Part shown: piece by piece, positions 18,171-27,096 of the stretch
Numbering within the stretch: the first letter of the stretch is position 1
Layout of the letters: the number at the start of each line of letters is the position of its first letter
Assembly (NCBI RefSeq): GCF_028823535.1
Contig: NZ_JAQIYM010000006.1
Coordinates: 310,001 to 374,000, forward strand
From: Pseudomonas serbica
GTDB lineage: Bacteria > Pseudomonadota > Gammaproteobacteria > Pseudomonadales > Pseudomonadaceae
Direction of reading: 5' to 3'
Length of the DNA: 64,000 bases
Notes under the pieces: generated by a model
Seen by the model: the letters and a program-made list of their open reading frames with translations, nothing else
Databases searched by the model: none
What the model was told of the DNA's origin: nothing
Program-made: the position numbers and the translations under genes

Positions 18171-20908
18171 TCGTCGGGCACGATCGGCAGCTCGATGCAA
18201 AACCGCGCGCCCTCGGTGGAGTTGCGGGCGCTGAGCTTGCCGCCCATGTTCTGCACGATGCCGTAGCTCACGGACAACCCCAGCCCGGTGCCGACGCCCA
18301 CCGGCTTGGTGGTGAAGAAGGGTTCGAAGATCCGCTCCAGCAGACGCGGATCGATGCCGCCGCCGTTGTCCTCAACCCACAGGCGCACCGCGTGTTCATC
18401 GCGCTCGGCATACAGTGCTATCCACGGCTGGAATTGCCCGTCGGCCTCACGCCTGCCGAGCAATGCGTCGCGGGCGTTGACCATCAGGTTGATCAGCACC
18501 TGTTCCAGCTGATCGACATGCCCGCGCACCTGCACCGTAAACCCGCTTTCGCTGACCCGCAGGTCTACCCCTTTGCCGCGCATGCCCTCGGCCAACAGCG
18601 ACAACGTGCCTTCGATGGCCAGCGCCGGATTGAACGGCTGCTGTTCGATCTCCGAGCGCCGGCCGAATACACGCATATGGTCCACCACCCGCGCGGCGCG
18701 CTGGACCTGGGCGTCGATGCGGTTGAGCTTGTCGGTCAGGTAATCGATTTGCAGGCTGCCATTCTCCAGGCGCTTGAGCACATTGACGATCGCCATGCGC
18801 ATCACGTTCAGCGGCTGGTTGATTTCATGGGCCAGGCCGGTGGCCATCTCGCCCAGCGTGGCCATTTTCGCGCTTTGGGTCAGTTGTTGCTGGGCGCGTC
18901 GAACTTCGGTGTTGTCGCGGCCCACGGCCTGGATTTCCAGCAGGCGGCCTTGGGCATCGAACACCCCGCGATCCGACCAGACCCACCAGGCATGCTCCCG
19001 GCCGGGCAACTGCAGGTTGATTTCCGCTGTGCTCACGGGGAACTCCGGGCTCAACTGGCTCAGGCGCTGGAGGAAGGCCTCGCGCTGCTGCGCCGACATC
19101 CAGCTGCCCAGGTTCACCCCCGGCAAGCCCTCGGGCGAACATTCCAGGTACGTTGCCAACGGCCGGTTGCCGAAGGTCAGGGTCAGGTCCGGACGGTAGC
19201 GGCAGATCATCGCCGGCGAGTCCTCCACCAGCATTCGGTAACGCTCCTCGCTCTGCTTGACGTGCTCGGCCGCCAGCGTCGCTTCGGTCACATCCAGCCA
19301 CAGGCCCACGGCTTCCACCGGCATTCCCAGGTCATCGCGCAGCAACCTGGCTTCGTCGAGCAACCAGTGGTAATCGCCACGACTGTCGCGCAGCCGATAC
19401 CGTGCGCGCACCGAACCTTCGCGCAGCAGCAGGCGGGTGCGTTCGAAGTAGCGGTCGCGATCCTCTGGGTGAACACGCTCGACCAGCGCCGCCCCGCCGC
19501 AATCGGCGAGCGTCCAGCCCAGCAACGGTTGCAGGCTGTCGCTGAAAAAGGTCGGTTGCAGCGCACCTTCCACATAACGCTGTACGTAAATCACCGCGGG
19601 CGAACTGGCGATCAGATTGTCCAGTCGCGCATGGGCGGCAGCGGCCAGTTGCTCCTGGTTCTTGATGTCACTGATGTCGAGCATGAATCCGACTAGACGC
19701 TGCTGATTACCCACGCCCAGGGCTTGGCCCTGCACGCGATACCAGACCTCCGGGGCGTTGCTGTCGGCGCGGTGCAGGCGCACGCACAACAGCAAAGGTG
19801 TGCCTTCGTGCTGCAAATCCTGCAGGCGGCTGCGCAATTCGTCGCGATCAGCGGGGTGCACTTGCTCGAGCCATTCACTCAGCGGCAATCGCTCTTGCTC
19901 AAGATTCAGGGCGCGGGTCAACGAGGGGGCCAATTGCACCTCGGCGCTGTTGCTGAACACCTCCCACCAGCCGGTGCCGAGCAACGCCTGCAAGGAGTCC
20001 AGGCGCTCCAACTGCAGATGGTGTCGGTGTTCGCGCAAGCGTTCCAGCAAGGGGCCGGCCAAGGCGGCGGCGAACTGCAACCAGTCGCGCTTGCTGACGT
20101 CCGGGGCCTGTTGATGGGCCGGGTAGCAGCCACAGAGCAACCAGGCCACCACGCCCTGGGCATCGTGGTAGGGCACGGCGAAACCCTCGGTGCTGGCAAA
20201 GGTGTCTTGCAGGCGTGGGTGCTCGGCCAGGTTCAGGTGACACGGCGTGGAGCCGTTCAAGCTGTCCAGGCCGGTGCCCAGGCGCTGTCCGTTGTGCCAC
20301 AGGCTGGGTGCGTCGAAGCCGCAATAGTGCTGGTGAATCTGCCAGCCCTGCTCCTGCTCATCGAGCAAGGCCAGGGCGATGCAGGGAATGTGCAAGCGTT
20401 GGGCCAGCGCTTGCAGTTGGTCGATCAATACGTCGGGCAAGCGCGTCAGGCTGCACAGGCGCAACTGCTCGCCGATCTGTGCCGCAAGCAACTGGCACTG
20501 CTCACGCAGGCGCGCTTGCCGGCGTTCAAGCAGCAAATCGCCAATGTCCAGCAATTGCAGCAGCCAGGCGTCAGCCATCGGCTGAACCCAGCCACGCAGG
20601 TGCAGGGGCTGGCCGCTGAGGCTGTAGAAATCCAGGTCGAGGAGCTGGCCCTGCCAATCGGCGGGAGCCCCCTCAAGGATGAGGCTGCAATGGGGCAAGA
20701 GAAAATCCAGCAGGTGCGGCAGCTTTGCCGAAGGGACCTGCTGGGCCAACTGATGGCGCAACGGCCCGGTCAGGTGTAACACGCGTCCTTCGGCATTCAG
20801 TTGCATCTGTAAGCCGACGCCGAGCACGCTCAAAGGCTCCAGGATTTCCTGCTGCGCGGGCGGGTGGCGATTGAGTAAACGCCCGAAGAGTTTATCCCCG
20901 GCACTCAA
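18140..20908 (-). CDS. pprA: Multi-PAS sensor histidine kinase PprA
   Basis: A 922-aa kinase. Order: N-terminal PAS-like part, GAF-like region (about 150-310), PAS domains at about 320-430, 440-560 and 565-690, a HisKA domain with GLAHEINQPL (H694), and a HATPase with NARDA (N-box), DNGGGID, FFTTK and GTGLGLSVSYG. No membrane helices are visible, so it is probably a cytosolic sensor. It sits beside fppA/pprB as PA4293 does in P. aeruginosa, where PprA acts with PprB to switch on the Tad pilus. The start codon appears to be TTG (20908), overlapping the tadF stop as TTGA, so it is likely coupled to tadF. Signal unknown. Confidence 0.9.
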   Translation of the reverse strand: MSAGDKLFGRLLNRHPPAQQEILEPLSVLGVGLQMQLNAEGRVLHLTGPLRHQLAQQVPSAKLPHLLDFLLPHCSLILEGAPADWQGQLLDLDFYSLSGQPLHLRGWVQPMADAWLLQLLDIGDLLLERRQARLREQCQLLAAQIGEQLRLCSLTRLPDVLIDQLQALAQRLHIPCIALALLDEQEQGWQIHQHYCGFDAPSLWHNGQRLGTGLDSLNGSTPCHLNLAEHPRLQDTFASTEGFAVPYHDAQGVVAWLLCGCYPAHQQAPDVSKRDWLQFAAALAGPLLERLREHRHHLQLERLDSLQALLGTGWWEVFSNSAEVQLAPSLTRALNLEQERLPLSEWLEQVHPADRDELRSRLQDLQHEGTPLLLCVRLHRADSNAPEVWYRVQGQALGVGNQQRLVGFMLDISDIKNQEQLAAAAHARLDNLIASSPAVIYVQRYVEGALQPTFFSDSLQPLLGWTLADCGGAALVERVHPEDRDRYFERTRLLLREGSVRARYRLRDSRGDYHWLLDEARLLRDDLGMPVEAVGLWLDVTEATLAAEHVKQSEERYRMLVEDSPAMICRYRPDLTLTFGNRPLATYLECSPEGLPGVNLGSWMSAQQREAFLQRLSQLSPEFPVSTAEINLQLPGREHAWWVWSDRGVFDAQGRLLEIQAVGRDNTEVRRAQQQLTQSAKMATLGEMATGLAHEINQPLNVMRMAIVNVLKRLENGSLQIDYLTDKLNRIDAQVQRAARVVDHMRVFGRRSEIEQQPFNPALAIEGTLSLLAEGMRGKGVDLRVSESGFTVQVRGHVDQLEQVLINLMVNARDALLGRREADGQFQPWIALYAERDEHAVRLWVEDNGGGIDPRLLERIFEPFFTTKPVGVGTGLGLSVSYGIVQNMGGKLSARNSTEGARFCIELPIVPDDQITSDARPA

Positions 20909-21345
20909 AATTGCAGACTCGAACTGGCGGTGAGCGTCGCCGGTAAACTCGGTACCTGGCCAATCCCTGGCAGGCTCAGAAATGGAATCACCGCGTTCAA
21001 TTTTTGCGTGGGATAGTGGATGGCGACCTGCAACACGCCGCCCGTGTAGGTGGTGGTCGTGTCGGTGGTGACATCGAAATTCAGCCCGGCGGGAATCCAG
21101 GCCAACTGACGGGTCAGCTCCAGTTTCACGACGTTTTTCAGCGCGGCCTCGTAACCGGGTGTGTTCGGGTCCAGGGCCACGCTACGACGCACGGCTTCGG
21201 CCGTCGACTGGTTGAACGACTGCATCAACAGCAGCGGCAGGCTGTAAGCGACGATTGCGTAGAACACGGCAAAAAAGATCACGAACACCAAGGCAAATTC
21301 GATCGCGACGGCACCTTTTTGCTTGCGTGGGAGGTTGCTTTTCAT
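20905..21345 (-). CDS. tadF: TadE/TadF-like pseudopilin
   Basis: A 146-aa protein with basic N-terminus MKSNLPRKQKG followed directly by AVAIEFALVFVIFFAVFYAI. This is the TadE-family signature: a glycine cleavage point, then a hydrophobic segment with glutamate at mature position 5. The rest (about 100 residues) is predicted periplasmic beta structure. These minor pseudopilins are processed by the FppA-type peptidase and are needed for Flp pilus assembly. ATG 21345 was chosen because upstream in-frame sequence does not look like protein. It overlaps the pprA start and diverges from fppA across 74 bases. Confidence 0.85.
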   Translation of the reverse strand: MKSNLPRKQKGAVAIEFALVFVIFFAVFYAIVAYSLPLLLMQSFNQSTAEAVRRSVALDPNTPGYEAALKNVVKLELTRQLAWIPAGLNFDVTTDTTTTYTGGVLQVAIHYPTQKLNAVIPFLSLPGIGQVPSLPATLTASSSLQF

Positions 21346-21419
21346 GAGTGCGTCTACCCTGACATCACGAGGTAATATCAGCATAGAATCATTCAGCCAA
21401 AACGGACGTTTTTTACCGG

Positions 21420-21890
21420 ATGCAGAGCTTTGTCCTACTGATCTGGCTGACGCTGTGCGCAGCGCAGGATGCCCGGGAACGGCACATTGCCAATCACCTG
21501 ACCCTGGGCGTCGGGGCGCTGGCCCTGGCGTATCTGCTATACAGCGGCACCACCTGGATCGGCGCGTCAGCCGAGCAGGGCGGCTGGGCTGCGTTACTGG
21601 CATTGGCTTTTACCTTGCCCGGCTATGCGATGCGTCGCTTGGGCGCCGGGGACGTCAAACTCATGACCGCCCTGGGGCTGGCGACCGATGGTCGGCATGT
21701 GCTCGGCGTATTTATTGGCGCCGGCTTGGCCAGTGTGTGTTGGCTGCTGCTGGCGCCAAGAGTCTGGCTTCATATCGGACAAGGGCTTAGAAGTCATCTG
21801 GTTTGCCTGGAGCCCGGTCTGTCAAAGAAACAACCCTTTGCGCCCTTCCTGTTGGTGGGGCTGGTGCTGACATTTGCCTGGCTCGGCTAG
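21420..21890 (+). CDS. fppA: Type IV prepilin peptidase FppA (TadV-like)
   Basis: A 156-aa membrane aspartyl protease of the short TadV/CpaA kind that lacks the N-terminal methylase part of PilD. The two catalytic aspartates are visible in CAAQDARERHIAN (near residue 17) and in LGAGDVKLM (near residue 77). Four to five hydrophobic segments are present. It should cleave the Flp prepilin and the TadF pseudopilin encoded nearby. It is read divergently from tadF and lies just before pprB; the gap holding the pprB promoter is 112 bases. Confidence 0.92.
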   Translation: MQSFVLLIWLTLCAAQDARERHIANHLTLGVGALALAYLLYSGTTWIGASAEQGGWAALLALAFTLPGYAMRRLGAGDVKLMTALGLATDGRHVLGVFIGAGLASVCWLLLAPRVWLHIGQGLRSHLVCLEPGLSKKQPFAPFLLVGLVLTFAWLG

Positions 21891-21900
21891 CCATTCGTTT

Positions 21901-21959
21901 TTGTACAGCAGCCAAAAGAGCGACTACTTTCATTCAGAGGTTGTACAGCCTCAGGCTGT
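21901..21959 (+). promoter_or_regulatory. Candidate regulatory region upstream of pprB
   Basis: The 9-mer TTGTACAGC occurs at 21901-21909 and again at 21941-21949, exactly 40 bases (about four helical turns) apart. The second copy runs into a palindrome, ACAGCC-TCA-GGCTGT, at 21945-21959. TTGTAC at 21901-21906 with TACTTT at 21925-21930 (18-base spacer) could be a -35/-10 pair. This is inference only; no known binding site was recognised. Confidence 0.4.
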
Positions 21960-22002
21960 CGATAAAGGGACGGTCAGTCCTTGGCCTTGCAGGGAGTTGC
22001 AC

Positions 22003-22785
22003 GTGAACAAGCGTACTTCGGCAGTAAAAGTCCTTGTGGTCGACGATCAGCCCATGGTCGTTGCAGAACTTTGCGAATTTCTTGAGAACAGCGGCTACCG
22101 TTGCGTTCCCTGCGAATCCGGCCAGCAGGCGATCGAACGTTTTCAACAAGACACGGACATCGGCCTGGTGCTCTGCGATTTGCACATGCCTGGCCTGGAC
22201 GGCATTCAGATGGTCCAGGAGCTGCAGCGCCTGTCCGGCAAGCATCGGGCGTTCGAAGCGATCATGCTCACCGGGCAGGCGGACAAGCAGGATGTGATCA
22301 AGGCGCTGCGCGCCGGTGTTGCCGATTACTACCAGAAGCCGATCGACCTGACTGAATTGCTCGAAGGCGTGCAACGCCAGGAAGTGGTACTGCAGGAGCG
22401 GCACAAGGCGTTGCAGTTGGGGCATCTGAATCAGAAGCTGCAGTACCTGTCCGAATCGCTTGATGATCTGTACGAGGATCTCGACAGGGTGCGACGCACA
22501 CCGTCTGCACCGGGTGCGGATGACAGCACTGCAAGCGATAAAGAACGGGTCGAGATCCCGGCCATTTTCAGTCAGCTGTCGCCACGTCAGCTCGATGTGG
22601 CTCGCTTGGTGGGCAAGGGCCAGACCAATTATCAGATTGCCTGCGAGTTGGGCATTACCGAGAACACGGTGAAGTTGTACGTGTCGCAGGTGCTGCGCTT
22701 GACCCATATGCACAACCGCACGCAACTGGCGTTGGCGTTGACGCCGAGTAACTCGGGCGGGCGGCATCGGTTAACTGCGAACTGA
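22003..22785 (+). CDS. pprB: Response regulator PprB
   Basis: A 260-aa regulator: receiver domain (about 9-125) with VLVVDDQP, acceptor D59 in LVLCDLHMP and lysine in YYQKPIDL; a linker of about 60 residues with a predicted coiled coil; then a LuxR/NarL-type helix-turn-helix (LSPRQLDVARLVGKGQTNYQ ... ENTVKLYVSQ). In P. aeruginosa PprB activates the flp-tad-rcp genes and other adhesins. The start is GTG 22003 with AGGGAG at 21991-21996; an earlier in-frame ATG (21874) lies inside fppA and lacks a site. Partner kinase is probably PprA. Confidence 0.92.
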   Translation: MNKRTSAVKVLVVDDQPMVVAELCEFLENSGYRCVPCESGQQAIERFQQDTDIGLVLCDLHMPGLDGIQMVQELQRLSGKHRAFEAIMLTGQADKQDVIKALRAGVADYYQKPIDLTELLEGVQRQEVVLQERHKALQLGHLNQKLQYLSESLDDLYEDLDRVRRTPSAPGADDSTASDKERVEIPAIFSQLSPRQLDVARLVGKGQTNYQIACELGITENTVKLYVSQVLRLTHMHNRTQLALALTPSNSGGRHRLTAN

Positions 22786-22829
22786 TCACCGCCAGCCAGC
22801 CGACATGAATCTGGCGGATGTACTGGCCC

Positions 22830-23022
22830 CCCTGTAGGAGCGGGCTTGCCCGCGAACGCGGCCTGACAGCCGACCAATCTTGTGCAGGATCCCTCAAGTC
22901 TTTGGGAAACATCCGACACGCTTTTCAGGTTGCCTGTCGGAAGCCGGCTTGCTGGCGATGGCGTCGGCGAAATTGGCGCAGGGCTAGAGGGCCAATCGCT
23001 GGCAAGCCAGCGCCTACAGGGG
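22830..23022. repeat. Composite REP region after pprB
   Basis: A GTAGGAGCGGGCTTGCCCGCGAA unit begins near 22833. A different-class unit (TCGCTGGCAAGCCAGCGCCTACAGG in inverse orientation) lies at about 22996-23021, and a partial unit (GGCTTGCTGGCGATGGCG) near 22946. This looks like a mosaic of two REP types rather than one clean REPIN. It occupies most of the 252-base convergent gap. Confidence 0.7.
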
Positions 23023-23037
23023 CGATGGTGGCGCCAC

Positions 23038-23313
23038 TTATTCCTGCGATCCGCTACTCACCTTCCCCCCCACATCCTGGTCAAAGAACTGCGGAATCTC
23101 ATGCTGGTAACTTTTCAGCCAGCGCTGCATCGCCAGTTCGCGCTCGGTTGCGCTGGCGGTTTGCTGTTTGGTGGAGGCTGCTGCATTGCTGCTTTGCAGT
23201 TGCAGCCAGCCTTCGGTTTCCTGTTGTTGTGGCGAGGCGGGGCCTGCGTCGATGGCGTGGGCGGCAAGGGGCAGGGCCAGCAGGCCGAGGCAGTACAGGG
23301 TGGTCGGTTTCAT
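23038..23313 (-). CDS. DUF3613 family exported protein
   Basis: A 91-aa protein with a signal peptide (LYCLGLLALPLAAHAIDA). The mature part is short and Gln/Ser-rich, followed by ERELAMQRWLKSYQHEIPQFF, the DUF3613 signature. The family occurs at the 3' end of Pseudomonas tad operons (PA4298 position) and has no assigned function. It follows tadD by 11 bases and so belongs to the same transcript. A periplasmic accessory role in the pilus machine is a reasonable inference only. Confidence 0.8.
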   Translation of the reverse strand: MKPTTLYCLGLLALPLAAHAIDAGPASPQQQETEGWLQLQSSNAAASTKQQTASATERELAMQRWLKSYQHEIPQFFDQDVGGKVSSGSQE

Positions 23314-23324
23314 CGGGGTGCTCC

Positions 23325-24023
23325 CTACTGGACGGCGACGACTTGTGCGGCGACGGTCGGGCCGGATTTACCGGGTGACTTGAGTTTCTCGGCGCGGGCC
23401 TGGGCCTGGGTGACTTGTGCCGGGTTCAGGCCAAGACGGCTGACCAGCTCGGCGGCGCGGTTCCAGTCGTCCTGGTAGATCAACAGGGTCACCAGGTTCA
23501 CGGCGGCCAGTTTGTCGCTTTGCTTGAGCTCGATGGCCGTGAGGAATTCGAACTTGGCGTCCTCAATGCGCAACTGATTGAGGTACACAACGCCCAGGTC
23601 GTTGCGGATTTTTTCATCGGTAGGGGCCAGTCGGGCGGCCCGTTGCAGGTGCGCCTGAGCCAGGCCATTGTCGCCCTGGGCGGCGGCGAGTTGGCCCAGG
23701 CCGTGTTCGGCTTCGGCGGCCATGCAGCCGCCTAGCAGGCTACGGTACAGCGGCTCGGCTTCACGGCGGTCCAGCAGTCGATAAACCTTGGCCTTGCGCA
23801 GGCGCACGTCGGCCTGGTTGTCGGGCAGGCTCTGCAGGTTGGCGAGGCTGGCGTGCAGCTTGCCGTCATTGGCCATGTCATCGGCCAGGTTCAGCGACAG
23901 CTGTTGTTCGGCGTTCAACTTGGCGCAACTGGCGGTGTTGGTCAGGGCACTCCAGGGTGCCTGCCCGTTGCTCGCGCAACCCCCCAGCAACAGCAGGCTC
24001 AAACCGGCAATCATTGCTTTCAT
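23325..24023 (-). CDS. tadD: TadD, TPR-containing lipoprotein of the Tad machine
   Basis: A 232-aa lipoprotein with signal peptide and lipobox LLGGCAS. Helical TPR-like repeats cover about residues 60-210 (for example AEHGLGQLAAAQGDNGLAQA and LGVVYLNQLRIEDAKFEF). TadD acts as a pilotin-like or assembly factor for the outer-membrane secretin in Tad systems. I start it at ATG 24023, preceded by AGGGGA; the longer frame from 24044 overlaps the tadC stop region. The gap from tadC is 10 bases. Confidence 0.86.
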   Translation of the reverse strand: MKAMIAGLSLLLLGGCASNGQAPWSALTNTASCAKLNAEQQLSLNLADDMANDGKLHASLANLQSLPDNQADVRLRKAKVYRLLDRREAEPLYRSLLGGCMAAEAEHGLGQLAAAQGDNGLAQAHLQRAARLAPTDEKIRNDLGVVYLNQLRIEDAKFEFLTAIELKQSDKLAAVNLVTLLIYQDDWNRAAELVSRLGLNPAQVTQAQARAEKLKSPGKSGPTVAAQVVAVQ

Positions 24024-24033
24024 CACGAATCCC

Positions 24034-24924
24034 CTAAGAAGCAAAAGCCCGGGCGAGGGCGGTGAAACCCGGGCCGGCCAGTACGATCAATAACGCCGGG
24101 AAGAGGAACAGCATCATCACGACGGACATTTTTGCGGACATCTTGGAGATGTATTCCTGCAGCCTCGCCAGGCGCTTGTCATCGAGTAACAGTTTGAGCG
24201 CCAGCAGGGATTTCATCGCACCGCCGCCCTGATGGAGCAGCTGTTGCAGGATCACGCAGGTGTCAGTGAATTCGTCGACCGCCAGCAAGCGAGTGGCCTT
24301 GTTCAGTTCATCGCCCAGTTCCAGGCCTGAATCGACGCGGGCCAGCACCAGGCGCAGCTCGTGGGTCAGCGTGGGCATCAACAACTTGCCTTCATTACTC
24401 AATACGCGCAGCGATTGCTCCACGGCCATGCCCGATTCGAACAGGATGCGCAGCAATGGAATGAAGGTAGAGATCTCGACCGCCAGTTTCTTTTGCCGAT
24501 GGTGCGCTGCGGCGGCCAGCAGGCGCTTGGGCAGCAGATAGCCGATTCCTAAGGCGAAGGCCGGGACCAGCCACGCACGAGTGACCTCGGGGAAAAACAG
24601 GCCCTGCACCAGCGCACTCAACGCCAGCGCCAGTACCGGGGTGCCAACCTGGAAGGCGGCGAACAAAGCCCGCTGCCGCGCGGTACGCCAGCCCAGGCAG
24701 TTGAGCAGCGTCTGGGTTTCGTTATCGAGCTTGACCGACTGCTGGCCGACTCGGCTGGTACCCAGCGCATGCAGCCATTGGCTGAAGCGGTTTTCGCTTG
24801 GCGCTTTGCCGTCCAGGCGCTGCACCACCTGGCGGGCACGCCGACGCATTTGCACGATGACGCCGACAAACAATCCAGATGCCAGCAGGAACAGCAGCGA
24901 GCTCAGCAGCATGGACAGGTTCAT
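24034..24924 (-). CDS. tadC: TadC, inner-membrane platform protein
   Basis: A 296-aa GspF/TadC-family protein. An N-terminal membrane helix (LLSSLLFLLASGLFVGVI) and a pair of helices near 100-140 precede the cytoplasmic T2SSF domain (about 150-270, ISTFIPLLRILFESGMAVEQ). A C-terminal helix ends with VVMMLFLFPALLIVLAGPG. With TadB it forms the platform that couples the TadA motor to pilin insertion. ATG 24924 overlaps the tadB stop (ATGA), which fixes the start over the longer frame that begins at 25017. Confidence 0.9.
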   Translation of the reverse strand: MNLSMLLSSLLFLLASGLFVGVIVQMRRRARQVVQRLDGKAPSENRFSQWLHALGTSRVGQQSVKLDNETQTLLNCLGWRTARQRALFAAFQVGTPVLALALSALVQGLFFPEVTRAWLVPAFALGIGYLLPKRLLAAAAHHRQKKLAVEISTFIPLLRILFESGMAVEQSLRVLSNEGKLLMPTLTHELRLVLARVDSGLELGDELNKATRLLAVDEFTDTCVILQQLLHQGGGAMKSLLALKLLLDDKRLARLQEYISKMSAKMSVVMMLFLFPALLIVLAGPGFTALARAFAS

Positions 24925-25805
24925 AGGCTGCGCAACATCCGCCACAGCGCCACGCAGCCGAACACCTGGAGGGCGAGCGCTCCCACCAGCATCGATTGCC
25001 CCGAACTGTCGTTCCACATGCCCATCAGGTACTTGGGATTGGACACCAGGATGTAGCCGGCGAGTACCACCGGCATCAACGCCAGGACCACCGCCGTGAC
25101 CCGGGTTTCGCCGGTCATGGCGCTCAACTGGCGAGCGGCCTGTTCACGTTCGCGGATGATCTTGATCAGGTTCTCCAGCAGTTCACTGGCGTTACCACCG
25201 TAGCGATGGTTGACCTTCAAGCCGAGGGCAAACAAGCGCAGTTCGTCCTTGTCATAGAGTTCGGCGAAGTCCGAGGCGGCGTCCGGCAGGCTGATGCCCA
25301 TGTGCACCTGGCGTTGCACGCGGCCCAAGGCATTTTTCAGCGGGTCTTCAGCGGCGTCGATGGCGCCCAGTACTGCATCGGCCAGGGTGCGTCCGGATTT
25401 CAGGCTGCGCACGCTGTGATCCAGCAGCGCTGGCAATTGTTCGATCATGCGCTTGAGCCGGCGCTGGTAACGCCAGTCGACATACAGGCGCAGCAGCAGG
25501 GGAGGCAACAGCAACAGAGCGATCAAACCCGGCCAGCCGCCACCGATGAAGCCGAGCAGACTACCCAGGCCCCACAGCGTCAGCCACGCACCCAGGCGTT
25601 CCGTGGGGCGGCCGAGACCGGCGCGTAAAAAGGCCCGGTCGAGCCCTGTCCAGGAGGATTTTTGCACCAGCCGTTCCGGTTGCCCCTGACTCAGGCGCTC
25701 CAGCACGCGGCGGGTGCCGGGCTCGCGCAAGCCGCGGCTGAGCAAGCGGGCCGACAGCCACAGTAACGCCAGGCAAACGAGGATGAGCAGCAGCGGTTTG
25801 AGCAT
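24921..25805 (-). CDS. tadB: TadB, inner-membrane platform protein
   Basis: A 294-aa GspF/TadB-family protein. It has an N-terminal helix (LLLILVCLALLWLSARLL), a second membrane pair near 90-120, and the T2SSF domain (about 130-260) with LPALLDHSVRSLKSGRTLADA and LFALGLKVNHRYGGNASELL. Two C-terminal hydrophobic stretches follow. It is the partner of TadC and TadA. The start is ATG 25805 (MLKPLLLILV), ten bases after the tadA stop; the longer frame from 25862 would run into tadA. It overlaps tadC by four bases. Confidence 0.9.
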   Translation of the reverse strand: MLKPLLLILVCLALLWLSARLLSRGLREPGTRRVLERLSQGQPERLVQKSSWTGLDRAFLRAGLGRPTERLGAWLTLWGLGSLLGFIGGGWPGLIALLLLPPLLLRLYVDWRYQRRLKRMIEQLPALLDHSVRSLKSGRTLADAVLGAIDAAEDPLKNALGRVQRQVHMGISLPDAASDFAELYDKDELRLFALGLKVNHRYGGNASELLENLIKIIREREQAARQLSAMTGETRVTAVVLALMPVVLAGYILVSNPKYLMGMWNDSSGQSMLVGALALQVFGCVALWRMLRSL

Positions 25806-25815
25806 ACCGTGGCCT

Positions 25816-27096
25816 TCAATACACCGAGGGAGAGAGCACCGACTCGCGGCGCAGTTTGTCACCGGCGGGGTTGAGCGCCTCGCGCATGAAACCGAAGCCG
25901 CTGCGGCGGTCGAGGCAAAACAGCGTATTGGTGACGTACACGTCTTCGCGGATGCCGATCACCTCCACCACTTCACTCACGCAGCGCCGGCCATCGGGCA
26001 TGCGCGTCAACTGGATCACCACGTCCAGCGCCGCACAGATCATCTGGCGCAGGGTGCGTTCGGCAATGCTGCGCCCGGTCAGGCCGACCAGGGTTTCCAG
26101 GCGCAACAAGGCATCCTGGGCGTTGTTGGCGTGCACGGTGCTCATGGAGCCGTCGTGACCGGTGTTCATGGCGGTCAATACGTCGACCACTTCGACGCCT
26201 CGGATCTCGCCGAGGATGATCCGGTCCGGGCGCATCCGCAGCGCGTTGCGAATCAGGTCGCTGGCTTTCACCTCGCCATGACCTTCGGCATTTGGCGGCC
26301 GGGTTTCCAGGCGCACCACGTGGGGGTGGCCCAGTTGCAGTTCGGCGACGTCTTCGATGGTCACCAGGCGTTGGTGGGGGTCGATCAACTGGCTGAGGAT
26401 GTTCAGCAGCGTGGTCTTGCCGGTGCCGGTGCCGCCGCTGATCAGGATATTGCAGCGCTTGCCCACGGCCTCTTGCAGGAACTCGTAGATCGACTGGTCG
26501 ATGGTTTGCATGGCCATCAGGTCAGTGCTGTTGAGCATGTCCTGGCGGAATTTTCGGATCGACAGGCACGGCCCGTCGAGTGCAATCGGCGGAATGATCG
26601 CGTTGACCCGGCTGCCGTCCGGCAGGCGCGCATCGACCATCGGCGAAGACTCATCGAGCCGCCGGCCGAGGGGCGCGAGGATGCGCTGGATGACGCGCTC
26701 GACATGGTGCGCATCGATGAACCGCAGGTCGCTCAGGTGCAATACGCCATCGCGCTCGATGAACACGCGGTGCGGGCCGTTGACCAGGATTTCGGTGACC
26801 GCTGAATCACGCAGCAGCACTTCCAGCGGGCCGAAACCTGTGAGCTCGTCGACGATCTCTTCGGCCAGGCGCTCCATCTCGTAGCGCGAGATCGCCAGGT
26901 GCAGGCGCGCGATGTATTCGGCCACTTTATCGATGACGAACTGCGCCAGCACCTGGCGCGAGCCTTCGAGCAGGTTTTTCCCGGACTCTTCGATGGCATC
27001 GATGATGTAGCGGTGCAACACCAGTTTGAGGCCTTCGTGGTCGGTATTGCCGGCCACTCCACGGTGTGTCGCGCCGAACAGTTTTTCGCCGCTCAT
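25816..27096 (-). CDS. tadA: TadA, secretion ATPase of the Flp pilus
   Basis: A 426-aa hexameric GspE/VirB11-type ATPase that powers Flp pilin secretion. Walker A is GGTGTGKTT (residues 221-229). The Asp box is in [11 protein letters not shown], Walker B in RIILGEIRG, and the His box in [12 protein letters not shown]. The N-terminal domain carries the usual GFGPLEVLL and [11 protein letters not shown] 27096 overlaps the tadZ stop (ATGA), so it is chosen over the longer frame from 27165. It acts on the cytoplasmic face with TadB and TadC. Confidence 0.95.
   Translation of the reverse strand: MSGEKLFGATHRGVAGNTDHEGLKLVLHRYIIDAIEESGKNLLEGSRQVLAQFVIDKVAEYIARLHLAISRYEMERLAEEIVDELTGFGPLEVLLRDSAVTEILVNGPHRVFIERDGVLHLSDLRFIDAHHVERVIQRILAPLGRRLDESSPMVDARLPDGSRVNAIIPPIALDGPCLSIRKFRQDMLNSTDLMAMQTIDQSIYEFLQEAVGKRCNILISGGTGTGKTTLLNILSQLIDPHQRLVTIEDVAELQLGHPHVVRLETRPPNAEGHGEVKASDLIRNALRMRPDRIILGEIRGVEVVDVLTAMNTGHDGSMSTVHANNAQDALLRLETLVGLTGRSIAERTLRQMICAALDVVIQLTRMPDGRRCVSEVVEVIGIREDVYVTNTLFCLDRRSGFGFMREALNPAGDKLRRESVLSPSVY

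Noticed and set aside
17564-19696. A 710-codon plus-strand frame across tadG and pprA
   Set aside because: It crosses two genes in non-coding frames and has no protein-like motif.
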